A stretch of 64,000 bases of DNA from Aphanomyces cochlioides. Lineage: Eukaryota > Oomycota > Saprolegniomycetes > Saprolegniales > Verrucalvaceae. Below, piece after piece: positions 43,701-53,729 of the stretch. The translations under genes and the position numbers were made by a program. The notes beneath the pieces are model-generated. The model was not told the DNA's origin and made no database searches. It saw only the letters and a program-made list of their open reading frames with translations. The stretch's first letter is position 1. Every line of letters begins with the position of its first letter. The DNA lies in contig JAHQRK010000002.1 of NCBI GenBank assembly GCA_019828595.1, positions 248,001 through 312,000 on the forward strand, given 5' to 3'.

Positions 43701-46144
43701 AACTTGTTGCTGAAAGCTCTGGCGGACCTTGATCTGACAAATATAGTACGCATTTCTGAATACGTAAGATGTGATCATGTCTCTAGGATGGAAAAACACT
43801 TTTGGACTGTGTCGATGAGGAAATTCAATCTTTGGGTGCTTGTGAAATGAGCGTCAGAGACAACCAAATCGCTGACTTTCGAAATAACTTGAAGGTAATT
43901 GCTAAATTGATCAAAGACGAGGAAAAATTACATGAAAACTCGCTTGACTACCGCGAAAGATTGGCAAAAAGCTTTGTTGGTATGGAGGCTCTGGTTGCGT
44001 TTGAACAAAATGGGTTCAGCAAAGCAGTCAACTGCAGTCCAAAGCTAGCTCGAAGCTTTTTAGACGATTGCGTCGACATGCAGCGCCACGACGTGGGCTT
44101 TGATTTAAAATCCTTGGTGTCTGTCTATGGCAAGTTCTGCAAAAACAGTGTTTTGTATGGAATTCTCAACTTGAAAGAGTCAGCTGGAAGCGAAATACAA
44201 ACTGAAGCGAAACAAGAATGTCTTGACCATGCACTGATGCATCGTGTCCTGGCGATAAAGTGGGAGTTGTTTGCTCAGCGAAAATATTTGGAACAACTCT
44301 TTATGAACATTTTGCTCTTGGTCCTGATAACTGTTTCTTCAATCATCCATGGTGACGAGCTTGCAAAGAAGACGCCATCGGTTTTCGAATTGACCACAAT
44401 ACTTGGCACGTTCACATTTTTCTTTGCAATCGTTGGTTTCATCACCACTCAGTTCTTACATCCACGTGCACTTTGGCGTCTGGCACGCTTCTTTTACGAA
44501 GGCAGCTTTAAATTTGATCCTTCCTATGACATTCCCGGATTGAAGCTGCAAAAGCAACTTGCCAAACGACGACTTGCCTTGATTGCGCTATTTTTCACGG
44601 TGCTACTTACTACCGTCGCTTTATTTTTGATAAGGCTGTTCAAATTGGACAGCAGTTACCACGACTTTATCAGCATTGTCTTGGGTGTTACTGCGTTGTA
44701 TTTTTTGTGGCAAGAGATGAAAGAAATGACTGACGAGGATTACTTCAACTCCATATTCAACATTGGTCAGCTTTTCATTTACCTGACCATATTCTTTGTC
44801 GTCGTTCCGATCAATTTGGGAATTTACAGCGCCCCTGAAGAAATTAGAAGTGGCATCGGTGCTTTTGTCACAATAACACTGTGGATTTTGTCAGTGCAAT
44901 ATCTCGAAGTTCTTCCCTCGGTCAGCTTCATGTTGCCCATGATGGCCAATATGATGAATGACGTCAAGAATTTCTTTATCTTCTTTGGCATCTTCCAAAT
45001 AGGTTTGACTGTCTCATTCTACCAGCTCTTTCGTAAGTCTGGAGATGGCTCTTTTATCTCCCTTCCCCAATCGTTCATTACCACCTACTTTGTCGCTTTT
45101 GGTAATCTTCCAACTGACTCCCTTGGCTCGCTTGTACCTGAAGGAGGGACCATGAACCCTTACCAAGAATTTTTGTATACTGTGGCAGTGATCATGATGA
45201 TGTTTCAAGCAGCAGTCGTTGTCATTATGCTCTTGAACGTGCTAATGGCTATGATGAACAATGCTGTGAGTGGTGGTTTAGAGTCGGCAAAGACTGAAGC
45301 TTTGACAAAATACGCGCAGTGTATTCTACGTCTGGAATTGGCACTTGATATGGACGAGAATGAAGTTTACGATTCCATTTATTTTGTCAAACCAGGTGAT
45401 GATCCAACGGCACCTCAGGGTGTATTGAATCCTTTGTTTCACGGGCGGTGTTCCAAGGCTGAGGTCAACATGAACGAGGAACAGGAAAAGAAAATTCAAG
45501 AGCACATAGATCGCAAAGAAGCGTGGGAAGAACTCATGGGCAAACTTGAAAAACAAACCAATTTTGAGCTCACGAAATTCGAGGATAAACTTCTTCACAT
45601 CAAGCATTTTACTGACATGGACGTGGACCAAATACTTGCCCAAGAGTTGACTCAAATTAGGAATATTCGTGACCAACTCGGAGCCATTTTTGAGCGCTCT
45701 CGAAAAGCCAAGGGACAAGACCGCGATCATGTCCTGGATCGATTGCAAAATTCGTTGAACAAGTTGTTTAACAAGCTCCAACAAGACGTGCTTCGAGTTT
45801 GGATTGCCAATAAGGACGAAGCACACAACAAATGTGTCCTTCTCTACCACATGGCTTTTCAACGTGACATGGAAACTGAGACAAATGCACTCAAAAACAA
45901 AGTAAAGACCGAGCTGGAAGAATCACTTGAGCTAGCTGGCATGATAAATTTGGTTGAGGAGCCCAAGTTGAGTGAATTGAAGCAATCCATGGATGACTCG
46001 CACGCAGCTATGTCTGAAAGCTCCCATCAAGTGGTTGCAATGGTACAAGAAGTCCAACTGGATGTTCAGACGAAATTTGACGAGTTGATGGAAATAATCC
46101 GAGAGCTCAAAGCGGACAGGAAGAAGGAGGGACAAGAAGACTAG
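40721..46144 (+). CDS. Ankyrin-repeat TRP-like cation channel, 13 exons
   Basis: Exons: 40721-40951, 40994-41089, 41141-41245, 41292-41516, 41564-42433, 42478-42621, 42667-42960, 43002-43116, 43160-43306, 43354-43455, 43497-43595, 43647-43745, 43787-46144; all introns are 41-50 bases, GT-AG and in phase 0. About 1627 residues. Ankyrin repeats (GRTPLHYAALVGHRRAAEIL) surround a beta-rich insert and a zinc ribbon (CPNCGHKI...CLECAG). The last exon has six or more membrane segments, a pore-like loop (SFITTYFVAFGNLP), the S6-like LLNVLMAMMNNAV and a long coiled-coil tail. This fits a TRP-class channel. Exon 8 has one extra base: a C in the run at 43080-43082 breaks LLKDGAP/PLKLRDEDF. An in-frame Met also exists at 40697. 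Confidence 0.85.
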
Positions 46145-46518
46145 CCATGTGTAAAAATTTGGAATTGACCGAAAGGAACTTCAGTGTAATACAACTGCAG
46201 TTTGGAGTGTTTTCTTTCGTCATGATGATCGCCTCCATGAAGAGGATAAACGCTTTGTTTGGCGAGTATTTTTGGGGGCATGGCATGGCATCGCTGGCAG
46301 GGAGACACTATTAATAGTACCTCGAAGATCAGCTGAAATTGCAAAACTTCAACGCATTGTTGTGACGATCTCTGGTGTTTCACATTTTTGAAATGTGTCC
46401 TCATATTGACATCCAATCAAAAGTAGTTTTCTCACCGCTTTCTCATTGGTTGCTGTTTCCGAATACTGGATCCTATTCGGATATCATCCTATTCTCTCCA
46501 TTTTGGATCAGTTCAAGG
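46145..46518. other. Intergenic region
   Basis: Holds the 3' end of the channel gene and the promoter side of array-family copy 11. No repeat or RNA gene seen. Confidence 0.4.
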
Positions 46519-47515
46519 ATGGACGAACATATCAAAGCAGAATCACCGGCGACAAGAGCTAATTCCATGGAGCTTGTGAACCTACGTTTTCGATCGCATC
46601 CTGACACCTTCAGATTGGCCATTGACGCTTGCGAAGAAAGCACTTTGCCCATGACAATCACGCTGGAATCCACAAGAACCAAAGGGAAATGGTAAGGCAT
46701 TCCACAATCAACAGTTGATGACACTTGTGCTCATAGGGAATGCCTCGTGTCTGACTTGAAACACCATGCCTCTAAAGATTCGCATTCACAGGTTGTTGCG
46801 TCGAGTGTCGTGTCGGCTCTTCAGGTAAAGCAAAACGTTGTCAACTGAGCCTGACGCACGAGGTTAGAAAGCACTTCTCGCTTTGCAGGACGAGAAGAGT
46901 ACCTGGAACGAATCCAAAGTGGACCTGAAGCACTGTCATTCCGGCTCGATGCATCTCATGCTCGTCATGGTGATTCCGTCAGGGGCTGCAATTGGATTTA
47001 CATTTGACATGGTGCCTTTCGCTATGTCCACGGATGATGTGTTGGAGATAAAGATGCGTGATCTTATGAAGGATATTGATCGCGCTCGAAAAATGCCAGA
47101 ACCAGTCCTGATGCTGTTGTCGGAGGGTACAACAAAGCTGTTGGGAGACAAGTCATACTCGTGTTGGACAATTCATCCCAGCATCGAGCCACACTATTTC
47201 GCACTCTCAGAAGACGCAACGGAGGTTGTCTTTTTGAAAAAATGCGGATATCATGTTCAGATTCGCGGCTTGAGCTCTTGCCATGAATCTTCGACAGCTT
47301 TGGGAGCAGGTAGCAGCCTGATACCATCTACGTTTGAACTCTACCTCGATCATTTCCAATTTCCTGTCGCGACGTCTCAAGGTTACGGTAACTTTTGTCA
47401 ACTGTCATACGTTTTCAGCGTGGAGAAGACTACCGTGCTTTCTGTCGTCATCCATGGGTACCATCGAGATGCAACCAACGTTGTCTTCTTGGTTGAGCAA
47501 GTCCCATACTCCTAA
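46519..47515 (+). CDS. Array family copy 11, intact head-coil-jelly-roll protein
   Basis: Three exons, 46519-46691, 46737-46824 and 46889-47515, with clean GT-AG introns in phases 2 and 0; 295 residues. Exon 1 is the head (VNLRFRSHPDTFRLAIDAC) and ends at the invariant Trp. Exon 2 is 88 bases, starts ECLVSDL and ends in a helix. Exon 3 completes the head (VDLKHCHSGSMHLMLVM, IGFTFDMVPF) and has a short coil (LEIKMRDLMKDIDRARKM). It ends in a beta-rich domain (EVVFLKKCGYHVQIRGLSSC). Exon sizes and phases match copy 12, 5 kb away. No signal peptide or membrane segment is seen, so it is probably intracellular. Function unknown. Confidence 0.8.
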
Positions 47516-48102
47516 TCTTTCGACCATATTTTCTGTTAACTTGACATAATTTCACGTTGATCTTACAAGAAGTTCTGAAGACTGCCGTGAAGATTTTGGC
47601 TTGTAACTTACAATAAGACAGCATTATCTTGAGAAATTTTACACGCTTGAATTGTCCTTTTCTGGATTCTTGTTGGTATTAATATCATAGATGCTCATAA
47701 AGTCATACCTGCATTGCAACAGGACTCTTTCCAAAACAGAGTATGAATGCTCGTATACTAGGAAACAATGTAATTTCGGCTCGGTATTTATTAACCCAAT
47801 GTCTGCTGGTTGATTGTCGTTGCGCTGACAAAGAGGATGTCTCGATGTGGGTGTTTATGCACAATATCATCGTTCAGATTCATTCCCCCTTGAACAACCT
47901 TTGTGGACAAGAGAGCGGCATGCTTGGAGCTCTGAATGAGGAAGATTTGAAAGGATCTTTTGCATTGATCTGAGTAAATATCCCATGGCCGGAATTGCTC
48001 GCCAACTTCAAGGACCTACAACACGCATCTCACACTATTTTCCAATGTTGGTACAGCAAAACCTCTGAAACTTTGTCGAACAATTGCCATTTTGCAATAT
48101 CC
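47516..48102. other. Intergenic region
   Basis: A 76-codon open frame at 47743-47973 has no recognisable features and is left uncalled. The rest shows no gene. Confidence 0.4.
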
Positions 48103-49503
48103 ATGTTGATCCTGCGGCTGTGTCGGCGGTCGACACCATGCATGATCCGGGCATTCTCGACAAAAGAACGCCGAGAAGAAGAGAGATTCTTCTCTCTTCT
48201 TGTTGTCAACCGACCTGGTACACTGGCGCAGATTGCATCGGCCTTTGCTGCTTTGGGCTCGAACATAGGGTCGCTATCTGTGCAGCAGACTGTCGTTCCA
48301 GAATTGAGTCGCATGACCATTGCCGCGATTGTAAGTGAGCAGACAACGTCGAAGATCTTGAGACGACTGAGACGGATGGTTTGCGTCACATTCTTCCACG
48401 TCACGACAATGCAGCAATGTCTTCTGGACGAAGCCTTTGTCCTTCAGTCTCAACTTCTTCTGCGGCTTGAGTACTCGCCTGACAAGAAATCTGACGTTGA
48501 AACAATTCTCGCCAAGTACAATGGAAAGTTTATCGAAGAGAATGAGCCAGCCTTGATTGCCCCGAGTGACGATGACGATGTTCAACCAACGGCCACAGTC
48601 GTCCATTTTGTGAATGCTCCTCACTTGCTCAACACTCTGGTCCATCGATTGACACTGCAAGGTGTACGAATTGCAGAGTGCCAGTCTGCTGGCCCTTGTT
48701 TCCTGGATATATACAGCCAGTCAACATTGCAGCCAAAGCCCCTTCAAACAACCTTACCGACGACAGCACGGCCAACGTATTCAATAGCTCGACGCGATCT
48801 TCACGATCGTATAGCCGCCCAGCTCTTCTTTCCAAGTCACGTGCCATCGCATCTTGTTCGGCCAAAATTTATCTTGCTCTTGGGGATACCTGGTTCAGGA
48901 AAGACGTCCATTTTGAGTGAATTGGATCAAACTGAACGCATTGTCCTAAACGATTTCGTCAACTTTGACGTGGACGATATAATTGCATTGCTGCCTGAAT
49001 TCTACAAGGCCATGCTTAACGTGGGCTTTGGAAACTTGCAAGAAGGTGACGAAGGTGACGCCATGGATCCTCACGTTCGATACAACCAATGCCAAGACGA
49101 AGCCAAGTATATTTTGGACACGAATCTTCAACAAGCGATGCTCGAACACCGCAATATTATTCTTCATGGAAGTGGCCGATCCTTGGTAAAATATCAAGCG
49201 CTTATAAGAAGTTTGGATCGACGATATGAAGTCCAAGTCATGTGCGTCGATATTCCAATCGAGCTTGCCATGGAACGAGTTGAAAATCGAAGCAAAGGAT
49301 ACGGTCGCAATGTTCCTAAAGAGTTTGTTGAAGACGCAGCCATGAGGATTCGAGAGACTTTTCCTACCTTGGCACGGGAACTTCCTTATGCTCATGTTTT
49401 TGACAGCACAACATGGCCACCTGTATTGATTTGGAGCAAGCAGCAGAATCGTGTCGTTGTGGAGGAGCCAAAACATCCTGTCCAGCAAAAATACGGCCTG
49501 TAA
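48103..49503 (+). CDS. Acetolactate synthase regulatory subunit fused to a zeta-type P-loop kinase domain
   Basis: One uninterrupted frame, 466 residues from ATG 48103. The first 25 residues (MLILRLCRRSTPCMIRAFST) look like a mitochondrial targeting peptide. Next is an ACT domain (LLVVNRPGTLAQIASAFAAL, then NIGSLSVQQT) as in IlvH/ILV6, then the second regulatory domain (DVETILAKYNGKFIEENE, LTLQGVRIAECQSAG). From about residue 255 a P-loop domain begins: Walker A LLLGIPGSGKTS, acidic motif NFDVDDIIALLPEF and C-terminal GRNVPKEFVEDAAMRIRETF, as in zeta-toxin/UDP-sugar-kinase-like folds. The first half should bind valine and regulate branched-chain synthesis. What the kinase half does is unknown. 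No partner antitoxin gene is nearby and toxicity should not be assumed. Confidence 0.82.
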   Translation: MLILRLCRRSTPCMIRAFSTKERREEERFFSLLVVNRPGTLAQIASAFAALGSNIGSLSVQQTVVPELSRMTIAAIVSEQTTSKILRRLRRMVCVTFFHVTTMQQCLLDEAFVLQSQLLLRLEYSPDKKSDVETILAKYNGKFIEENEPALIAPSDDDDVQPTATVVHFVNAPHLLNTLVHRLTLQGVRIAECQSAGPCFLDIYSQSTLQPKPLQTTLPTTARPTYSIARRDLHDRIAAQLFFPSHVPSHLVRPKFILLLGIPGSGKTSILSELDQTERIVLNDFVNFDVDDIIALLPEFYKAMLNVGFGNLQEGDEGDAMDPHVRYNQCQDEAKYILDTNLQQAMLEHRNIILHGSGRSLVKYQALIRSLDRRYEVQVMCVDIPIELAMERVENRSKGYGRNVPKEFVEDAAMRIRETFPTLARELPYAHVFDSTTWPPVLIWSKQQNRVVVEEPKHPVQQKYGL

Positions 49504-49792
49504 TTCTGACATTGATTGTACGAGTTGCCAAGTAAAGTGAATTAGTACTTAGTGAATTGATGAATACTGTTCAGCTCCCCCTCTCCAGAATGCCGTTGGC
49601 ATTCGTAGAATAATTTAATTCGAATCACCTAAGTAGCATATTTGCCTTTTCAAATGATCACGTTAACGAAAGTTCAATCAGGCAAGAGCTGGAACAAGAT
49701 TACTTATTTGTCCCTACTGATCTGGTGGAAAGTCAAACGAATGAGATAGGTGGTCTTCTACCTTCATTTCTCCTAATGCATCATTGTTGTCG

Positions 49793-51726
49793 TTATCGAG
49801 GAATTGACACTGGTGTAGCAGTGACTTTATTGAGCAAGAGGCGACGTTTCTTTGCTGCTTGATTTGATTGCAGAATTGGCATATTGGCACAACCGGCTAT
49901 GGAGTGCTTCTTTGGGGCAGTTGATAAAGGAATTTTCTTGGGTGTTTTAGTAGTCGAAAGTTTGTCTGCAACTACAAAAGTTGACATAAAGGAGAGTGCA
50001 CTTTGTTGTGTACCTGCTTGAATTGCCTTTCGAATTAATGACCGATTAGCTTCTATACCAGTGTCAATGTACTTAAGTTTCATGTCAGATGCAATTACCG
50101 TCAATAATGACCTTGTACCCGTCAAATGCAACTTCTTGTTCCATATCGATGAGCTTTTCATTATGCATTCGCATAAGGACAGATTTAGCGAAATACATTG
50201 ACCACGAGAGGCATTTTGCCAAAGTATGGACAGATATGTGCCGCCTCATTTTGCCATGCACAAGGTTTATGGCCTCTAGAAAGCAAGAGTCAAAACCTAC
50301 AATTAAATGCCTTGCAGTACCATAGTAGAACTGACTTTGATGGGCACACACGCTATACTCCGAATTATTCCCCTCAACAAACACGTTATCGCCGCACAGC
50401 TAGGAACTCCACTGGGTAAAACGAATTTGAAGCTACAATACCTCATCCAGATATTTTTTCACAATGATAGAGTCAAGTCCAATTGCTTCCTCAATTCTAA
50501 GTGAATATGATGATTGCACAATATTCAGCAGTCACCTACCTGGCAGGGACAACTGTCTCAAACTGCACACAGAAACGAATTAAACTGTCCTTCATGACCG
50601 CGGGACTGCGAAGATCCCGCTGGAATGACTGAGTATTCGTATTTGGCAATGCCGGATTCGCTTGAGATGTGGAAATGTCTTCGTCGGTTGTATTTGACCT
50701 GTTGAGCTCATTCGATAAATTTGGCTCGTTCGAATCAATATTCATTTCAGAGAGAGGCTCGACCACGTCACCAAGGGCAACATCTCCGTTTTCAGTGGAA
50801 AAAGCATCCTCAGCTGCTTCAAGTTTCATTGATATTGAGTGAAACGGGGTAGCCATTCGACCCTACAAGTTTATTTGATCAATAATGAGTGCATCAACTT
50901 GCCACGTCTAACTTCAGGGTTGGCTTGCCGAATGTTTCTCCAAGCTCATCAGTTATCGCCTTGAAATATTTGGGTTGCCAACCAGAAGGACATGAATCTA
51001 AGACAATGTTACGGAGCTCACAATATATTAGTCTACCGTTGTACGTCATTTTCATTGTAATGAATCGGTTTTTCGGCAATGGTTCCAAGGTGTTAGTTAT
51101 GCTCACGAGATTTCGTATCATTTGAATTGCTTGACTTTTCACATTTTCAGGGTGTGAGTCGACTGGATGTGCTCCTGTAAAACTTGTGGAGAGCTGAGAT
51201 CCTTCGCTCGAGTTCTTGAACTTGTAGGTGTAACTACTCAGTCGAAATGGGACATCGGGTAACTTCCATGGGAAATACCTCTCGAGTAGATTCTCCGGTG
51301 TCTTGTTTTTTCCCACGGCGTAAATGCAAAAGACAGATTGTGCAAGGTATTTCTTGTCCATTGCTTCAAACATTCCAGCTTCAAGCCACTGTGTTACGCA
51401 ATATGCATCGCGCATCACAGGATCGCGGCTTCCTTCGACAGGGGCCAAACATTTTATGTGCATGTCAGCATACACGCGTTCTTTGAATACTTCCTCTGGA
51501 AAAAGATCTAATCACACGTTGCAATGCATATTACACACGATAGGCGGGTCGTACTTCTCAAATAGCAAATCTCGGACACAGAAACGCGGATCATGTTCTT
51601 GATGACGCTGATTGATTGAGTCTCTGTGATTTTCGTGGATGCTGGGGTGCGTGAATTCATGGTGGGCGTCGCATGGATTGAAGGTTTTAAGGCGATGCGG
51701 ATCTTTCCGGCTTGAGAGCTCGTCAT
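49793..51726 (-). CDS. HORMA-domain meiotic chromosome-axis protein (Hop1/ASY1/HORMAD-like)
   Basis: Seven exons on the minus strand: 51726-51555, 51509-50906, 50862-50540, 50496-50442, 50330-50099, 50052-50014, 49971-49793; about 534 residues. The HORMA domain covers exons 1-2: TQSISVIKNMIRVSVSEICY, LFPEEVF, then YADMHIKCLAP, FCIYAVGKN and TPENLLERYFPWKL. Exon 3 is a Ser/Asn-rich linker. Exons 4-5 form a winged-helix-like part (IGLDSIIVKKYLDE, RRHISVHTLAKCL). The tail is basic. One base seems missing in the A run at 51479-51482, since LFPEEVFKE and RVYADMH lie in adjacent frames. The intron 2 donor (GTGGCA) is weak. The family builds the meiotic axis and promotes interhomologue recombination. 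Confidence 0.8.
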
Positions 51727-52274
51727 GATGCCTCTTGCGTAGTCAGTCGTCTTTTCAAGAATGAGTTTGGCGCGCAATTCAAGATCGAATCCGGATGAAC
51801 CGACCAATCAAAGACATTATCCGATTAATGATTCTATCAGACAAGAAGGGATCACCTTTGATGACGATGAATTGACGCACAGGTTTTCCCGAGTGAGGAG
51901 ACGGGGATCAAGCTTCAAGAGTCCAAGATATAAGATTATTAAGCAATTTAAATGATCCACCAAGCAATTGACCTTTTGCGAAGAAAGTTAGCTGGCAATG
52001 GCTTTGGGAAAGACCTTCTAGTTAATCTACTTCAAAAAGTACTTCGCTTGCTGGCCAAAATGATGCTTATAACTGTGCAGCTCAGATCGGACACAAAAAT
52101 GCAGACCTTTCGTCGCTAATCATGGCCATTAATTATTTACAAGAATGAAGAACGGATACAACACATTTTGATGATCGAACGATAATTGCTGACAGACAAA
52201 ATGCTACCGTTGGAAACTTCGTCCCAAGGAAATCTGCTACAACTGCCTTGTAAAGCCCCATTTTGCATTCAAGC
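51727..52274. promoter_or_regulatory. Divergent intergenic region between HORMA gene and copy 12
   Basis: The two flanking genes start away from each other, so both promoters should lie in these 548 bases. No specific motif is claimed, and no repeat or RNA gene is seen. Confidence 0.4.
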
Positions 52275-53510
52275 ATGGAGAGCCCACACGGTTCAGAAAA
52301 CGCGGAATCTCCATCGAATTCACCTAAAGCGGAAGTGGATGCCACACCTCCGGCTATGGAGGTGGCCTTGGAGTTGTCAAGTGTCAAGTTTGAGAGTTAT
52401 GAACCAGCTGATGTCTTCCGCGTCCAGCTTGGTACGACCGGAAACTCGCTTCCCATCTCAATCTGGATGGAAGCCAAACGCTCGAAGCTACAATGGTTGG
52501 TTTACATCCTCAACATGAAACCACTCAAAATCGTTCCATGCACCGTAGGAAATGTGACGTTCAAGACTTTGCAAACCATGCTCCAGCAGATGCTAAGTAT
52601 GTTCTTCCAGACGCAACGGTGCTGGCGGCATTACAGGTACCAAAATTCACGTATTCCATTCTGCAAACAACGATTCTAGGCTGCGTTGACGGCTAAAACA
52701 AAGCACAAACTTGATGGAGAAAATTCCAAGGACAAATCACTGCAAATTGACATGTTCAAGGAAGGATCCGAGCTGCGATTAAGCTTGGAAATCGAAGCGC
52801 TTTTTGGAATGCATGCCCGCTACGAGTTTACTCTCAAGCAAGTCGAAGTTCAACGAATCGACATCTTGGAAGCCAAGCTACGTGACTTGACGGAGCAGAT
52901 AGAAGTCCTGGCGAAAGAAAAGAACAACCAACTCGACCAAATTGAAGAAATCAAAGTCATGGCCATAGACAAGGCAAAGCTAAATGAGCTCAGTGAACAA
53001 GTCAAGCACCTTGTTGCCGAAAAGCCAAAGCTCGAGAATTTGACTAAAGTGGTTGAGGCATTGGTGTTGAGAAAGCCTCAGCTAGACACGATGGTGTGTA
53101 CTCGCTTCCTTTCTGAGATGACAACCACCGATGAAGAAGCGGTTGTATGGAAGAGCTCGATGTGGAACTGCTCTACGCCATTCGCCAACTATTTTATCGT
53201 GGCCAACGGTGGAAATTCCATCACAATTGTTAACAATGGGCTGTATCAAATCGACTGCTATGGAAAACCAAACGATGTCAAAGCTGTTATCATACTCCAC
53301 GTGAATGGCACCAAGACTGCGTCGTCGACAAGCGATGCCGGTGGCTCATTTGTCCAAATATCGCGAAAACTGCCGTTGGTTGCCAATTCAACTCTCCAGC
53401 TTCGCCTGAGCGCTCCAGATTGTAACCACACCGACTGCGGGAATCGAAAATGCCGACATGTCTTCTTGGCCGCTGAAACCGAGCTCTGGATCACATTCAT
53501 GATGCCTTAG
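52275..53510 (+). CDS. Array family copy 12, intact, long coiled coil and C1q-like domain
   Basis: Three exons, 52275-52495, 52549-52636 and 52680-53510; introns in phases 2 and 0 and an 88-base exon 2, exactly as in copy 11; 379 residues. An acidic Ser/Pro-rich start is followed by the head (VKFESYEPADVFRVQLG, ISIWMEAKRSKLQW), KCDVQDFANHAPADA, and strands SLQIDMFKEGSELRLSLEIE. A coiled coil of about 85 residues follows (RIDILEAKLRDLTEQIEVLA). The last 120 residues resemble a C1q/TNF jelly-roll: VNNGLYQIDCYGKPNDVKAV, VNGTKTASST and FVQISRKLPL. This is the clearest member of the family. Coil plus C1q-like end suggests a trimeric stalk; XRCC4-like heads usually dimerise. Confidence 0.8.
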
Positions 53511-53729
53511 ACCTAGGATGTCACTATTTGACCAGTGAATGTCAGCAATAACTTCAATGTCACTATCTACGATACCTGATTTTAATGTCTTTAAAATAGT
53601 GACTTTCGAATTGTATGACCAAAATTCCTGTTTGAGGATTACTAAAATGTAGTGACATACCTTATAGTGACATTAAAGTCATTAAAACGAGGGAAAGTTG
53701 ATGCAGTGACAATAGACTATTTTATCCGG

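Noticed and set aside
47743..47973. A 76-codon open frame as a gene
   Set aside because: No recognisable motif, no neighbouring splice partner and no paralogue in the window.
48103..49503. A toxin-antitoxin operon of the zeta/epsilon type
   Set aside because: No epsilon-like gene is nearby, the domain is fused to a metabolic regulatory subunit with a mitochondrial leader, and the host is eukaryotic. It is better called a zeta-type kinase domain.
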